A stretch of DNA of 64,000 nucleotides from Sediminibacterium roseum. GTDB lineage: Bacteria > Bacteroidota > Bacteroidia > Chitinophagales > Chitinophagaceae. Positions 17,978 to 26,796 of this stretch are shown here, one piece after another; position 1 is the stretch's first letter; each line of letters starts with the position of its first letter. The notes below the pieces were generated by a model, which was given only the letters and a program-made list of their open reading frames with translations, searched no databases and was not told the origin of the DNA. Made by a program: the position numbers and the translations under genes. Location of the stretch: contig NZ_JAACJS010000015.1 of NCBI RefSeq assembly GCF_009939005.1, forward strand, positions 560,325 to 624,324, written 5' to 3'.

Positions 17978-20248
17978 TTAATAACATCTGATCTCAAAAA
18001 TGGCTGCAGGAATGTTTTCCGATGGATGCTCGCATGCGATCACCAGTTCATCTGTTTCCACCGGCTCCTCCAGCGTTATCGTGTTCCTGGTCTGGTAGTT
18101 GCCCGTAACTTTTTTCAGCAGTTTTCCTTTGCCATCGCTGATCGTATAATTTCTTATGCAGAATGGCATTACATCATCCGGGTGGCCCATCAGCACCGAT
18201 TCCATCGGGTGGTCAAAGTCTGTATCGAAACCCAGCTGCACCGATCTTATTGTTACCGGCTTCTCCCATTTCATCCTCAGTTCCGGCGTTTTGTCTGCTA
18301 ACGATGCGGCCCATGCATTGGGTGCAAGATAAGGACGTGCGGCCCCTTTTATCACATTGTCTGCGTGGTAGGTGTATAAAGACCTGGTAAAACCGATCGC
18401 GAGGTTCTGCCCGTTGGGCCTGCGTTTCGGTGTCCACATTTCAAAAGAATCGATGCCGATGTTATCGGGCGGTATTTGAACACCCGTATTTGAAACGGCT
18501 TTGTTCGCTGCCTGGAAAACAGACAATACCCCCGAAAGCCGCTGGTCTGAAACAGCAACGGATACACCGTTTTGTTTTCTCAACAGGATAAAGACGTAAT
18601 CGTTTGTTGCGATCTCCGTATCCCATTCAACAGAAACCGTATTCCTGCCGCTGTTGAGTTTAATAATTTTTTCCTCGAGTACCTGGTCAGGCGTAAAATT
18701 TCCTGCGCGGCTCGAAGACACCAGCTGAACAGTAAGCCCGGATGCTGTTGCGGCGTTTGCATCAAAATGCATAGCGGGTAATTTTCCGGGCGTCACAGGA
18801 ACAAGCTGTGCGATCCCTGTTTCGTCGATGGCGTACAAACTTCCATTTTGTGAAAACCCCATCAACGCATACTCGCTCGAAGCGGAGAGCACGGCCTGCT
18901 TCGCAATATCTTCTGCATCGTTGTTTTCGATGCCCGGGATAAATTGTCCCGTCCTGAGCAACTGCTGTTGCAATTCTATGATATGGCCGTTGACTTCCCT
19001 CGGGTTTATGTTGTTCTTCTTCGCGATCACAGCTGCCAGGGCCACTGCCTGCGCGCTGTATGCAGATGTTGCCATTACACGGGAAGATCCGAACGCAACG
19101 TGTGATGCGCTGATGATCCTTCCCGCGAGAAAAAGGTTGGCAATATTTTTACTGTACAGGGTTCTGTATGGGATGGTGTAAATGCCTTTGCTGTGCCATT
19201 GGTTGCAACCCGGCAACTCGCTGAACACGCCGTCTGCAGGATGAAGGTCTATCGACCAACCGCCATAAGAAACCGCGTCTTCGTGAAAGCGCTGTTCAAC
19301 GATATCCTGTTGTACCAGCATGTAATCGCCGATAAATCTCCGGCTCTCCCGTTTACCGGGAATCGTTCCCACCCACTCCAAAGTATAATTGGCCGCTTCG
19401 GGAAAATTGCCTGAGTTCTTGATATAGTCCCATACGCCATACACCACTTTCCAGAGTTCCCATTTGATGCGTTCCGTGTCTTTCACGGTATCGAGCCGTC
19501 CGCCGTATTCGATCCACCAGAGTTTGCAGCCCTGGTCGTGGAGGCTGAATGTTTTGTAACGCGGGATCGATTTGATATCCGAAAGTGCAAACGAGGGCGC
19601 CGTATATTTTACGGGGCGGCCCGTGTCTTTGGAATAGAAATACATGCTGTGCCCGAGCAGTTCGCCGTACTCTTTTGCCGGTGCAAATTTTTCTCCGAAT
19701 TCTTCTTTCGATTCTGCGCCCATTCTGAAGGCTGCGCCCGACAAAAAAGCCAGTACGCCATCGCCCGATGCATCACAGAAATAAGGAGCGCTGAAATGGT
19801 ATTCAGTCTGGTTCTGGCTGCAGAATGCCCTTGCAGAAGAGATGTTGTTCCCGTTCATGCCCGCCTCAAAAACCGCGGTGTTGAGAAACAGGCGTATGTT
19901 CTTTTCTTCTACTGTTTTTTCGAGCAGGATCGCGTCGAAGATCAATGGGTTTCCTTCGGGGTTGCGGTAGGTATTTTCTACCAGCAACTCATCGATCACG
20001 CCACCTTCTCTTGACCAGCGGTTGTTGTTTCCCATGTGCGATGTGGCGCCGAGGATCCACAACCTTACTTCGCTTGATGCATTGCCGCCGAGTACGGGCC
20101 TGTCTTGTACAAGCGCCACGCTGAGTCCTTCTCTTGCCGCTGTTATGGCGCAGCAAACGCCGCTCACACCTCCTCCTACAATCACCAGGTCTGCATTAAC
20201 CTGTTCTGTAAAAAGATCCCTCACACTGCCGCCTTCATTCAATATCAT
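17978..20248 (-). CDS. FAD-dependent oxidoreductase in glycan operon
   Basis: A 756-residue flavoprotein of the FAD_oxidored type. The dinucleotide-binding motif is ADLVIVGGGVSGVCCAITAA near residues 19-38, followed by ALVQDRPVLGGNASSEVRLW. A second conserved part is the ATG-like region IANLFLAGRIISASHVAFGS with an FAD contact. Residues after 550 form a separate beta-rich extension that could bind a ligand. There is no signal peptide, so it is predicted cytoplasmic and may act on an imported sugar or derivative. Relatives have sometimes been labelled xanthan lyase, which this sequence does not support. The promoter could lie in the 214-base gap upstream. Substrate unknown. Confidence 0.85.
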   Translation of the reverse strand: MILNEGGSVRDLFTEQVNADLVIVGGGVSGVCCAITAAREGLSVALVQDRPVLGGNASSEVRLWILGATSHMGNNNRWSREGGVIDELLVENTYRNPEGNPLIFDAILLEKTVEEKNIRLFLNTAVFEAGMNGNNISSARAFCSQNQTEYHFSAPYFCDASGDGVLAFLSGAAFRMGAESKEEFGEKFAPAKEYGELLGHSMYFYSKDTGRPVKYTAPSFALSDIKSIPRYKTFSLHDQGCKLWWIEYGGRLDTVKDTERIKWELWKVVYGVWDYIKNSGNFPEAANYTLEWVGTIPGKRESRRFIGDYMLVQQDIVEQRFHEDAVSYGGWSIDLHPADGVFSELPGCNQWHSKGIYTIPYRTLYSKNIANLFLAGRIISASHVAFGSSRVMATSAYSAQAVALAAVIAKKNNINPREVNGHIIELQQQLLRTGQFIPGIENNDAEDIAKQAVLSASSEYALMGFSQNGSLYAIDETGIAQLVPVTPGKLPAMHFDANAATASGLTVQLVSSSRAGNFTPDQVLEEKIIKLNSGRNTVSVEWDTEIATNDYVFILLRKQNGVSVAVSDQRLSGVLSVFQAANKAVSNTGVQIPPDNIGIDSFEMWTPKRRPNGQNLAIGFTRSLYTYHADNVIKGAARPYLAPNAWAASLADKTPELRMKWEKPVTIRSVQLGFDTDFDHPMESVLMGHPDDVMPFCIRNYTISDGKGKLLKKVTGNYQTRNTITLEEPVETDELVIACEHPSENIPAAIFEIRCY

Positions 20249-20462
20249 GTGCTTGTTGCTTGATGTTTAAAAGCTGGAACCCTTAAGAAAACATGGTAAG
20301 GAAAAACAGGGAACAAGAGCCGGTCTTGCCTGTTCAATCATTGCTTTTATGCTGTTGTTCCATAACATCGCTGTCAATGAAACCTCAAACTTTCCGCTGT
20401 ATTTATCCTTCCTGTACCCTTTTTCCTGTTCCCGGTTTTCCTGGTTGTTTTCTTAACTGCAT
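20249..20462. repeat. Gap in glycan operon with long imperfect inverted repeat
   Basis: The 214 bases between the flavoprotein gene and susD contain no gene. Near each end lies an arm of an imperfect inverted repeat of about 28 bases: AAGAAAACATGG with AAACAGGGAAC on the left (20285-20314) and GTTCCCGGTTTTCCTGG with TTGTTTTCTT on the right (20428-20454). In RNA this would form a long stem. It could end or slow transcription after susCD so that the transport genes are made in excess, as is common in such loci. Related sequence occurs at 61204-61281. Confidence 0.55.
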
Positions 20463-21953
20463 TTATTTCCACGCATCGTTCTGTGTCAGTTTCGGATTGG
20501 CGTTGATCTCGATTTGTGGGATCGGGAAATATTTGTGTTTGGGCAATGGCGTTCTTACCGGATAATCTGCGTTCACTGCTGTTGGAACAACGGTAAGGAA
20601 CTTATCGGTTCTTGTAAGATCGTACCAGCGATCGCCCTCACCATAAAATTCCCACGACCTTTCGCGCAATACCGAGTCTACAAATACGGTTGGCGACAAA
20701 CCCGATACCAGGTTCCCGATATTGGCCCTTCCTCTTACTGCGTTGATGTAATTGTAAGCGTTGATGGTTGCGCCGTTTGTTTTGGCTTCCGCTTCTGCGG
20801 CAATAAGATATGCATCGGCCAGGCGGAGCAGGTAAATGTTGTTGCTTCCGTAAGCGCCCACCGCTGCAGGATCTTTGTATTTACCCATCAGTACGAGGTC
20901 TTTGGTTGCAAGGCGCGTATCGATACTTGCCTGTGGCACCACTACATTGCCTGCTGTTTGCGTATAGGTGGTTGCGAGGAACTCACGGCGTTTGTCTGCC
21001 GTAGCCATCGAGTTCATAAATGCACTGTATACATACATACCGCCTGCGCCACCTTTTGAATAATCTGACGGTGGGATCGGCGCGCAGAAATAATGGATCT
21101 GTGATTGCCTGATGGGGTTGGTGGTGTTGCTCAACTCCACTGCGAACAATACTTCGGCCCTTGCTACATCTTTCTTTGCAGCCGTGAACAGATCGGTGTT
21201 GGAAACCAGTGAATACTTGTTCGATGTGAGCACTTTCTGCGCGTTCACCAATGCCTCGGCATTTCTGCCTGCATAGAGCGCCGCTTTGGCATGCAGCAAC
21301 TGTGCCGCCTGTTTGGTAGCACGGCCCTTAACAGTGGAGGCCGCATAGTCTGGCAAAAGCGTTTCTGCGCGGTTCAGGTCTGCAATGATCTGGTCGTATA
21401 CTTTTTCAACCGGCGATCTTTCGTTGAATGCCGCATCAACTGAAGCCGTTGCCGATGTTTTGATCACAACACTGCCAAAGTTTTTCGCGAGGCTCCAATG
21501 AAAAAATGCGCGGAGAAACAAGGCTTCGCCGATGATGGCGTTCCTTCTTACGGTATCCATGTTTGTGCCGGGTACTTTTTCAATTACCCAGTTGGCCGCC
21601 TCAATTCCTTTGTAAGCGGTCTTCCAGATCTCAACAGGCGATTCGTTCGAACGGCCGTTGCTGGTCTGAACCGAATACAATGGGTCGTAGCTGAAAACGG
21701 TAAGGGTGTTACGTCCCACAACATTGCGCGGGAACATCTGGTCGGCCGACCATTCCGCCACAAACAAAGGGGAACCGCTGCTGTACATTACATACAGCGC
21801 GCCGTACACGGCAGTGAGTGCCGATTCGGCCTCACTTGCGGTTGAGTAAAAATCTTTTGTATAGATCCCTGAATACGCTTTTTCATCCAGCATTTTACTG
21901 CAACTGGTGAAGAGAACGATGAGGGATAAACCGGTATAAAATATGCGTTTCAT
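20463..21953 (-). CDS. SusD/RagB-family nutrient-binding lipoprotein
   Basis: A 496-residue surface lipoprotein, the glycan-binding partner of the SusC protein encoded just upstream. The lipobox is LFTSC with Cys18. The TPR region includes LTAVYGALYVMYSSG and IIGEALFLRAFFHWSLAKNF. The C-terminal signature YLLRLADAYLIAAEAEAKTN and the RERSWEFYGEGDRWYDLTRT stretch are typical SusD_RagB blocks. The gene starts 10 bases after the susC stop. The protein would sit on the outer leaflet and deliver oligosaccharide to the SusC channel. Family assignment is certain; the ligand is inferred only from the locus. Confidence 0.95.
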   Translation of the reverse strand: MKRIFYTGLSLIVLFTSCSKMLDEKAYSGIYTKDFYSTASEAESALTAVYGALYVMYSSGSPLFVAEWSADQMFPRNVVGRNTLTVFSYDPLYSVQTSNGRSNESPVEIWKTAYKGIEAANWVIEKVPGTNMDTVRRNAIIGEALFLRAFFHWSLAKNFGSVVIKTSATASVDAAFNERSPVEKVYDQIIADLNRAETLLPDYAASTVKGRATKQAAQLLHAKAALYAGRNAEALVNAQKVLTSNKYSLVSNTDLFTAAKKDVARAEVLFAVELSNTTNPIRQSQIHYFCAPIPPSDYSKGGAGGMYVYSAFMNSMATADKRREFLATTYTQTAGNVVVPQASIDTRLATKDLVLMGKYKDPAAVGAYGSNNIYLLRLADAYLIAAEAEAKTNGATINAYNYINAVRGRANIGNLVSGLSPTVFVDSVLRERSWEFYGEGDRWYDLTRTDKFLTVVPTAVNADYPVRTPLPKHKYFPIPQIEINANPKLTQNDAWK

Positions 21954-21963
21954 ATACTGAGTT

Positions 21964-24900
21964 TTATAAAGTGATTTGCAGGCCTAAAAGGAATGAACGT
22001 GACATTGGGTACACTACGTTGTCAACTCCCATCTGTGTATTCGAGTTACCAAACGAACCTACTTCAGGATCGAAGCCAGTGTATTTCGTAATGGTGAACA
22101 GGTTGTTGGCACTGATGTAGGCTCTTACGTTTGAAAGACCTTTTGGTGCGAAGGTGTATCCCAGGGATATATTCTTGCAACGAAGGAAGGAACCGTCTTC
22201 AAGGTAACGGTCAGACAATGGCAGCCTGCCGCCGTTGCTGCCCGCTGCAACCTGGTAGGTTCCACCCGGGTTGCTCGTGCTCCAGCGGTCTGCCAACCCT
22301 GCCGCAACGTTACGTCCGCCGCTTGGGTTCTCAAGTACCCAGCGTGAGATGTTGTAGATCTTTCCGCCGTATGTTCCCGAGAAGAATGCTGCGAAATCAA
22401 GGTTTTTGTATTTCAATGTTGTTGAGAAACCGAATATGAATTTAGGATTTGCATCCCCTGTTACCACCTGGTCTGCCGCAGTGATCACACCATCAGGTTT
22501 TCCTGCAGGGCCTGAAACATCTTTTACTTTCACTGTTCCGGGGCGCGGGTTGTTAACAGGTTGGCCGGGGATCGGTGTTTCGCCGGTTTGCATAATCCCA
22601 TCATACACGTAGGTTTTGAAGAGGCCCAGCGGGCTTCCCACGCGAAGAATGCTGTAGTTGCTGATGGATGCTTCTTTGGTTGAATCATCGGCAAGCCTCA
22701 GCAATTTGTTCCTGTTGAAAGTGATGTTCGTGCTTACGTTCCAGCGAAGATCCCTTGAACGGATGATATCGCCGCCCAATGAAAGCTCGATACCCCTGTT
22801 CTCAACAGATGCGAAGTTGCCCGTAACCACATCGTATCCTGAAGACAATGGAAGTGTTTTTTTATAGATCAGGTCCGTTGTTTTTTTCAGGTATACATCG
22901 GCAACAAAATTCAAACGGTTGTCGAAGAGATCGAGCTCAACGCCGATGTCTGACTGAACCGATGTTTCCCATCTCAGATCAGGATTAGGAACTGCGTTTG
23001 GCAGGATCGCTTTGTTGAGCGCGGTGTTAAAGATATAATCGTTACCGGCGGCAACAGTGGCCAGCGACTGGTAAGGTTCAACCGCAGCCTGGTTACCGGT
23101 TTTACCGACGCTCGCCCTCAGTTTGAGGTTTGTGATGCTTTTCACATCGGCCAGGAAATTCTCGCGTTTCACGTTCCAGGCAGCCGATACCGCAGGGAAG
23201 AACCCGTATTTGTTGTTCGCCCCAAATTTGCTGCTTCCATCTACACGCGCTGTGAGATCGATAAAGTATTTGCCTTTGTAGTTGTAATTGATCCGTCCTA
23301 AATAAGACACGAGATCTTCTTTTGTCCGGTTGGAGTTAACAGAATAGTTTTGCGCCAGTTGCAATGCCTCGTTAGTGGTTGCATCGTTGATGAAACCATA
23401 ACCGAGCGCGTAGTTGTAATTCGTATTGGTTTCAAGCGTGCTGAATACGCCTGTGAATTTCAACACGTGGTCGTTGGCAATTGTTTTATCGTATGTAAGG
23501 ATGCTCTCATGCATCAGGCGCATAAAGTTTGTATTCAGCTTCATGCCATAACCGCCCAATCCGCCCGACAGGGTGACCTCTCCCGGTGTAAACGCCGCGA
23601 TCGGGAAATAATAATCGTTCAACCCGTTGTTGGTATTGGCGCTGAGGTTGGCACGGTATTTCAGTCCTTTTGCAAGGTTCACGTCGAGGTATACATTGCT
23701 TAGAATGGTGTTGGTGCGCGTTACATCTGTAACAAGGCTACCCACCAGCGGGTTCCTCAGCTCGCCATAAAAAGAACCATAAGGCTGGTCCCTCCATGCA
23801 TAGATGCCACCAAGGCTGTTGTAGGGAACAAGCACGGGCGGAGCAGACAATGCAGCGCCGATCAGGGTTTGGGTAAAGCTACCACCGTCTGTATTGGTAG
23901 AACCGGTTTGAACGCGGTTGTTTACAGAACGGCTGAAGGTTGTATTGGTTCCTATTTTGAGCCAGGAGTTGATGTTGTGATCAAGATTCATACGAACAGA
24001 GAAACGGTCGAATTTTGATTTGAGCACAATACCTTCCTGCCCGAAATAGTTGATAGAGATAAGTGATTGCGTTTTTTCGTTGCCACCCGAAAAATTGAGC
24101 TGGTGGCTCTGGATGCCTGCATTGTGGAAGATGAGATCCTGCCAATCCGTTCCTACGCCGAATGAATCCGGGTTGGGGAAACGGGTGGTGTTGAAGATCT
24201 CGTTCTCGATCCTTGCAAACTGGCTCGCGTTGAGTACGGGAAGTTTTTTGGTGATGGCCTGTGTGCCATAGTAGCCATCGTAACTCACAATCGACCTGCC
24301 TGCCTTACCACGTTTGGTGGTGATGATGATCACACCGTTTGCGGCCTGTGAGCCGTAGATCGCAGCTGCAGAAGCATCTTTCAATACTTCGATCGATTCG
24401 ATGTCGTTGGGGTTGAGCAAAGAAAGAGAGCTCACACCATTCGAATTGTTACCAACGCCGCTGATGTTGCCCAGTGTTGTAGGACCGCTTACGCCGCCCG
24501 GTGTTGTGTTCTGTATCTGCACCCCATCGATGATGTACAGTGGCTCTGACGAACCGTTGATCGAGTTGGTACCCCTCAAACGCACGCTGATGCTGGCGCC
24601 GGGTGCAGCGTTGTTCTGCGTAACCTGTAAACCTGCAACGCGGCCCTGTAAGCCCTGTGCAAGGTTGGCAACCGGCGTCTGGAGGAGTTCCGCCGCTTTA
24701 ACAGAGGTGATGGCACCGGTAACTTCCGATTTTTTGCGGGAGCCGTAACCAACCACCACAACCTCCTCGAGCGCTTTGGTGTTTCGTTTTAACTGGATGC
24801 GTTCGTGGGCAGTGCCGGATGCGCCTACTTCCACATCATCAAAACCGGTAAAGCTCACAACTATGGTTGCGCCCGCTTTCACGTTTGTTAATGTGTAGGT

Positions 24901-25101
24901 GCCGTTATCGGCAGAAGTGGTTGCCTGCCGCTCGCCTTTCACACGAACCGATGCGCCGGAAACGGGTTGCCCGTTTTCGTCAACCACCGTTCCTTTGATG
25001 GTCTGAGTCTGCGCCGTTGCCGTTAACATAGACAGCACCGCCGAGAGGAGCATTACACACAGGCGGAGTTTGCCTGCAAAATGTTGCGTTGTTTTTTTCA
25101 T
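21964..25101 (-). CDS. SusC/RagA-family TonB-linked outer-membrane protein
   Basis: A 1045-residue outer-membrane glycan importer. I chose the start at 25101 (MKKTTQHFAGKLRLCVMLLS) instead of an ATG 96 bases upstream because it gives a normal signal peptide ending in TATAQ. A CarboxypepD_reg-like domain follows (TIKGTVVDENGQPVSGASV), then the plug with EEVVVVGYGSRKKSEVTGAI, a SusC hallmark, and the segment DASAAAIYGSQAANGVIIIT. The remainder is barrel, ending LLGLQITL. It is the first gene of the glycan operon and shares its upstream region with the divergent LacI-type regulator, where a candidate operator sits at 25221-25246. Confidence 0.96.
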   Translation of the reverse strand: MKKTTQHFAGKLRLCVMLLSAVLSMLTATAQTQTIKGTVVDENGQPVSGASVRVKGERQATTSADNGTYTLTNVKAGATIVVSFTGFDDVEVGASGTAHERIQLKRNTKALEEVVVVGYGSRKKSEVTGAITSVKAAELLQTPVANLAQGLQGRVAGLQVTQNNAAPGASISVRLRGTNSINGSSEPLYIIDGVQIQNTTPGGVSGPTTLGNISGVGNNSNGVSSLSLLNPNDIESIEVLKDASAAAIYGSQAANGVIIITTKRGKAGRSIVSYDGYYGTQAITKKLPVLNASQFARIENEIFNTTRFPNPDSFGVGTDWQDLIFHNAGIQSHQLNFSGGNEKTQSLISINYFGQEGIVLKSKFDRFSVRMNLDHNINSWLKIGTNTTFSRSVNNRVQTGSTNTDGGSFTQTLIGAALSAPPVLVPYNSLGGIYAWRDQPYGSFYGELRNPLVGSLVTDVTRTNTILSNVYLDVNLAKGLKYRANLSANTNNGLNDYYFPIAAFTPGEVTLSGGLGGYGMKLNTNFMRLMHESILTYDKTIANDHVLKFTGVFSTLETNTNYNYALGYGFINDATTNEALQLAQNYSVNSNRTKEDLVSYLGRINYNYKGKYFIDLTARVDGSSKFGANNKYGFFPAVSAAWNVKRENFLADVKSITNLKLRASVGKTGNQAAVEPYQSLATVAAGNDYIFNTALNKAILPNAVPNPDLRWETSVQSDIGVELDLFDNRLNFVADVYLKKTTDLIYKKTLPLSSGYDVVTGNFASVENRGIELSLGGDIIRSRDLRWNVSTNITFNRNKLLRLADDSTKEASISNYSILRVGSPLGLFKTYVYDGIMQTGETPIPGQPVNNPRPGTVKVKDVSGPAGKPDGVITAADQVVTGDANPKFIFGFSTTLKYKNLDFAAFFSGTYGGKIYNISRWVLENPSGGRNVAAGLADRWSTSNPGGTYQVAAGSNGGRLPLSDRYLEDGSFLRCKNISLGYTFAPKGLSNVRAYISANNLFTITKYTGFDPEVGSFGNSNTQMGVDNVVYPMSRSFLLGLQITL

Positions 25102-25413
25102 ACATAAGCATTCAATCGTAAGACAATAGAAGTCCGGCCAAACAAAGATCGGCCGTTCAAGCAGGTGTAATTTAGAGTTGATAAGCAATTCGCCCAATGC
25201 CGCCAGGCAACAAAATGTATCGGGAACGATTGCGGCACCGTTCCCGGTAATTTCCTTTAATCAATTTCTAATGAACGGGCCGCCGGATCGGCCTCACAGA
25301 ACCGGAAATCAAGAAAACAAGATGATAAAAATGTTTTATGTTTCAGGTGATCCCGGAATTGATCTTCGTGTTGGCCTGGCTTCTTGTTCGCCTGTTTCCT
25401 GTACCTTTAAGCA
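25102..25413. other. Divergent control region of the glycan locus
   Basis: The 312 bases separate the susC start and the LacI-type regulator start. They hold the candidate operator and a stretch near 25312-25407 rich in motifs of the CTTGTTC/CCTGTTTCCTGT type also seen in other gaps of this window. A TACCTTTA box at 25402-25409 resembles the -7 element and lies only a few bases before the GTG start of the regulator, so its mRNA may be leaderless or nearly so. No gene was seen. Confidence 0.45.
25221..25246. promoter_or_regulatory. Candidate LacI-family operator
   Basis: A 26-base imperfect palindrome with arms CGGGAACG (25221-25228) and CGTTCCCG (25239-25246). Ten of 13 symmetric pairs match and the centre is CG, as in LacI-family operators. 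It lies about 120 bases before the susC start and 168 bases before the lacI-type start, where one site could control both. I saw no second copy of the full element in the window. The role is inference. Confidence 0.5.
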
Positions 25414-26568
25414 GTGATAAAATGCATTAAATGTGATAAAGTAACCGGCATTGCCAAAGCCGGCCAGGTGCGGGGTAAGCAGCGTTACCATTGTAAGCAC
25501 TGCGAGTATTATTTTACGATTCAATCGCAGCAACCCGGGGTGGAAACGGCGGGCTCAAAACACCATGCAACGTTGCTTGATATTGCAAAGCAGCTGAAGA
25601 TCTCCAAGTCTACCGTTTCGCGCGCATTGCGCAACAGCAAAGACATCAACATGGAAACGCGGAACGCCGTGCTCGATATGGCGCAGAAACTGAATTATGT
25701 TCCCAATTACTTTGCATCGAGTCTCGTAAGGCGGAAGAGTTATTCGATCGGTATTGTTGTTCCTGAACTGATCACAGATTTCTTTTGCCAGTTCATCATC
25801 ATCGCGCAGAAAGCGGCTTACCTTGCAGGGTACGAAGTAATCATCTGCCATACCAATGAGAATTACAGCAACGAGATCGATATACTGAAACGCCTGTTTT
25901 CTTACCAGGTAGACGGCATTCTTCTTTCGTTGAGCAGCGAAACAAAATCGCTTGATCACCTGCAGGCCTTTGAAGATGCAGGCGTGCCCGTGATCCTTTT
26001 CAACCGCGCTAAAAACAGGCACGGACTTCCAAAAGTTTTGGCGGACGACTACGAGGGCGCTTTTACGGGCGTGGAGCACCTGATCAAAAACGGATACAAA
26101 AAAATAGGGCATATTGGCGGGCCCGAAAATTTACAGATCAGCAAGAACCGCCTGCGTGGTTACAAAGATGCGCTGGAGAAATACGGGCTCCCCGTAAACT
26201 CAGAATGGATCGTGCATTGCGATCTTACACAGGGCAGTGCGCAGAAATGCGCACACATCCTGCTCGACAAAACTTCCCGCCCCGATGCCGTGTTTGCCGT
26301 GAACGATCCTGCGGCCATCCAGCTCATCATCGAAGCAAAAAAAAGAGGTATTCGTGTAGGGCCCGAACTCGGCATCGTTGGGTTCAGCAACGATTCCAGG
26401 TCCGAAGTGATCGAGCCATCGCTCACTACCCTGCAACAACCGATCGACCAGATGGCGGAAACCTGTATCCATCTTTTATTGAATAAAATAAACGATGCCG
26501 GGTTTAAGATTCCAATGACCACTGTTTTAAAAACGGCTTTGATTGAAAGGTGCTCATCAAAAAAATGA
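25414..26568 (+). CDS. LacI-family transcriptional regulator with N-terminal InsA-like zinc ribbon
   Basis: A 384-residue regulator that probably controls the glycan operon. The start is GTG at 25414; a TAA stop lies two codons upstream, so no longer form is possible. Residues 4-30 form a CxxC-x19-CxxC zinc ribbon (CIKCDKVTG then KQRYHCKHCEYYF) like the N-terminal domain of IS1 InsA. The LacI helix-turn-helix follows at about residues 52-105 (LLDIAKQLKISKSTVSRALR and the hinge region LNYVPNYFASSL). The rest is the periplasmic-binding-protein-like sensor domain (SIGIVVPELITDFFCQFI, KIGHIGGPENLQISKNRLRG). Canonical LacI proteins lack the zinc ribbon. It is divergent from susC, which supports local regulation. 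Confidence 0.92.
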   Translation: MIKCIKCDKVTGIAKAGQVRGKQRYHCKHCEYYFTIQSQQPGVETAGSKHHATLLDIAKQLKISKSTVSRALRNSKDINMETRNAVLDMAQKLNYVPNYFASSLVRRKSYSIGIVVPELITDFFCQFIIIAQKAAYLAGYEVIICHTNENYSNEIDILKRLFSYQVDGILLSLSSETKSLDHLQAFEDAGVPVILFNRAKNRHGLPKVLADDYEGAFTGVEHLIKNGYKKIGHIGGPENLQISKNRLRGYKDALEKYGLPVNSEWIVHCDLTQGSAQKCAHILLDKTSRPDAVFAVNDPAAIQLIIEAKKRGIRVGPELGIVGFSNDSRSEVIEPSLTTLQQPIDQMAETCIHLLLNKINDAGFKIPMTTVLKTALIERCSSKK

Positions 26569-26633
26569 CCGGTTGTTACCGAAGTGGTAGTCGATTAAAA
26601 AAATATTTAAGGATATAGAGAAGAAGCAGGCTG

Positions 26634-26774
26634 TTACGGAAAATACTGCCCGCAAAGATCCGGTTCCCAACCATACGATTCTTCTTCAGCGCAAACATCG
26701 GCTCCTTTTTCTATTACCGGGGTAGCCGGTGCTTCTGCAGGTTTTTTATTTGGGTCGTAAAATTTCATTTTCAT
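26634..26774 (-). CDS. Small ORF, 46 residues, two cysteines
   Basis: A short reading frame starting MKMKFYDPNKKPAEAP and ending in an acidic, aromatic tail with two cysteines (DVCAEEESYGWEP, then LCGQYFP). The start is preceded by an A-rich stretch (AATAAAA) as usual in Bacteroidota. It lies 22 bases after another small ORF and downstream of the methyltransferase gene on the same strand. The charged N-terminal half and cysteine-containing C-terminus resemble the layout of precursor peptides, but no modifying enzyme other than the methyltransferase is nearby. Function unknown; it may not be expressed. Confidence 0.4.
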   Translation of the reverse strand: MKMKFYDPNKKPAEAPATPVIEKGADVCAEEESYGWEPDLCGQYFP

Positions 26775-26796
26775 TTTTATTGGATGTAAGACCAGG

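Noticed and set aside
17978..20248. Xanthan lyase
   Set aside because: The sequence shows an FAD-binding fold and no polysaccharide lyase features; that name appears to be a database carry-over.
25414..25510. IS1 transposase fragment
   Set aside because: The InsA-like zinc ribbon is in frame with a complete LacI protein and no other IS1 sequence or terminal repeats are seen.
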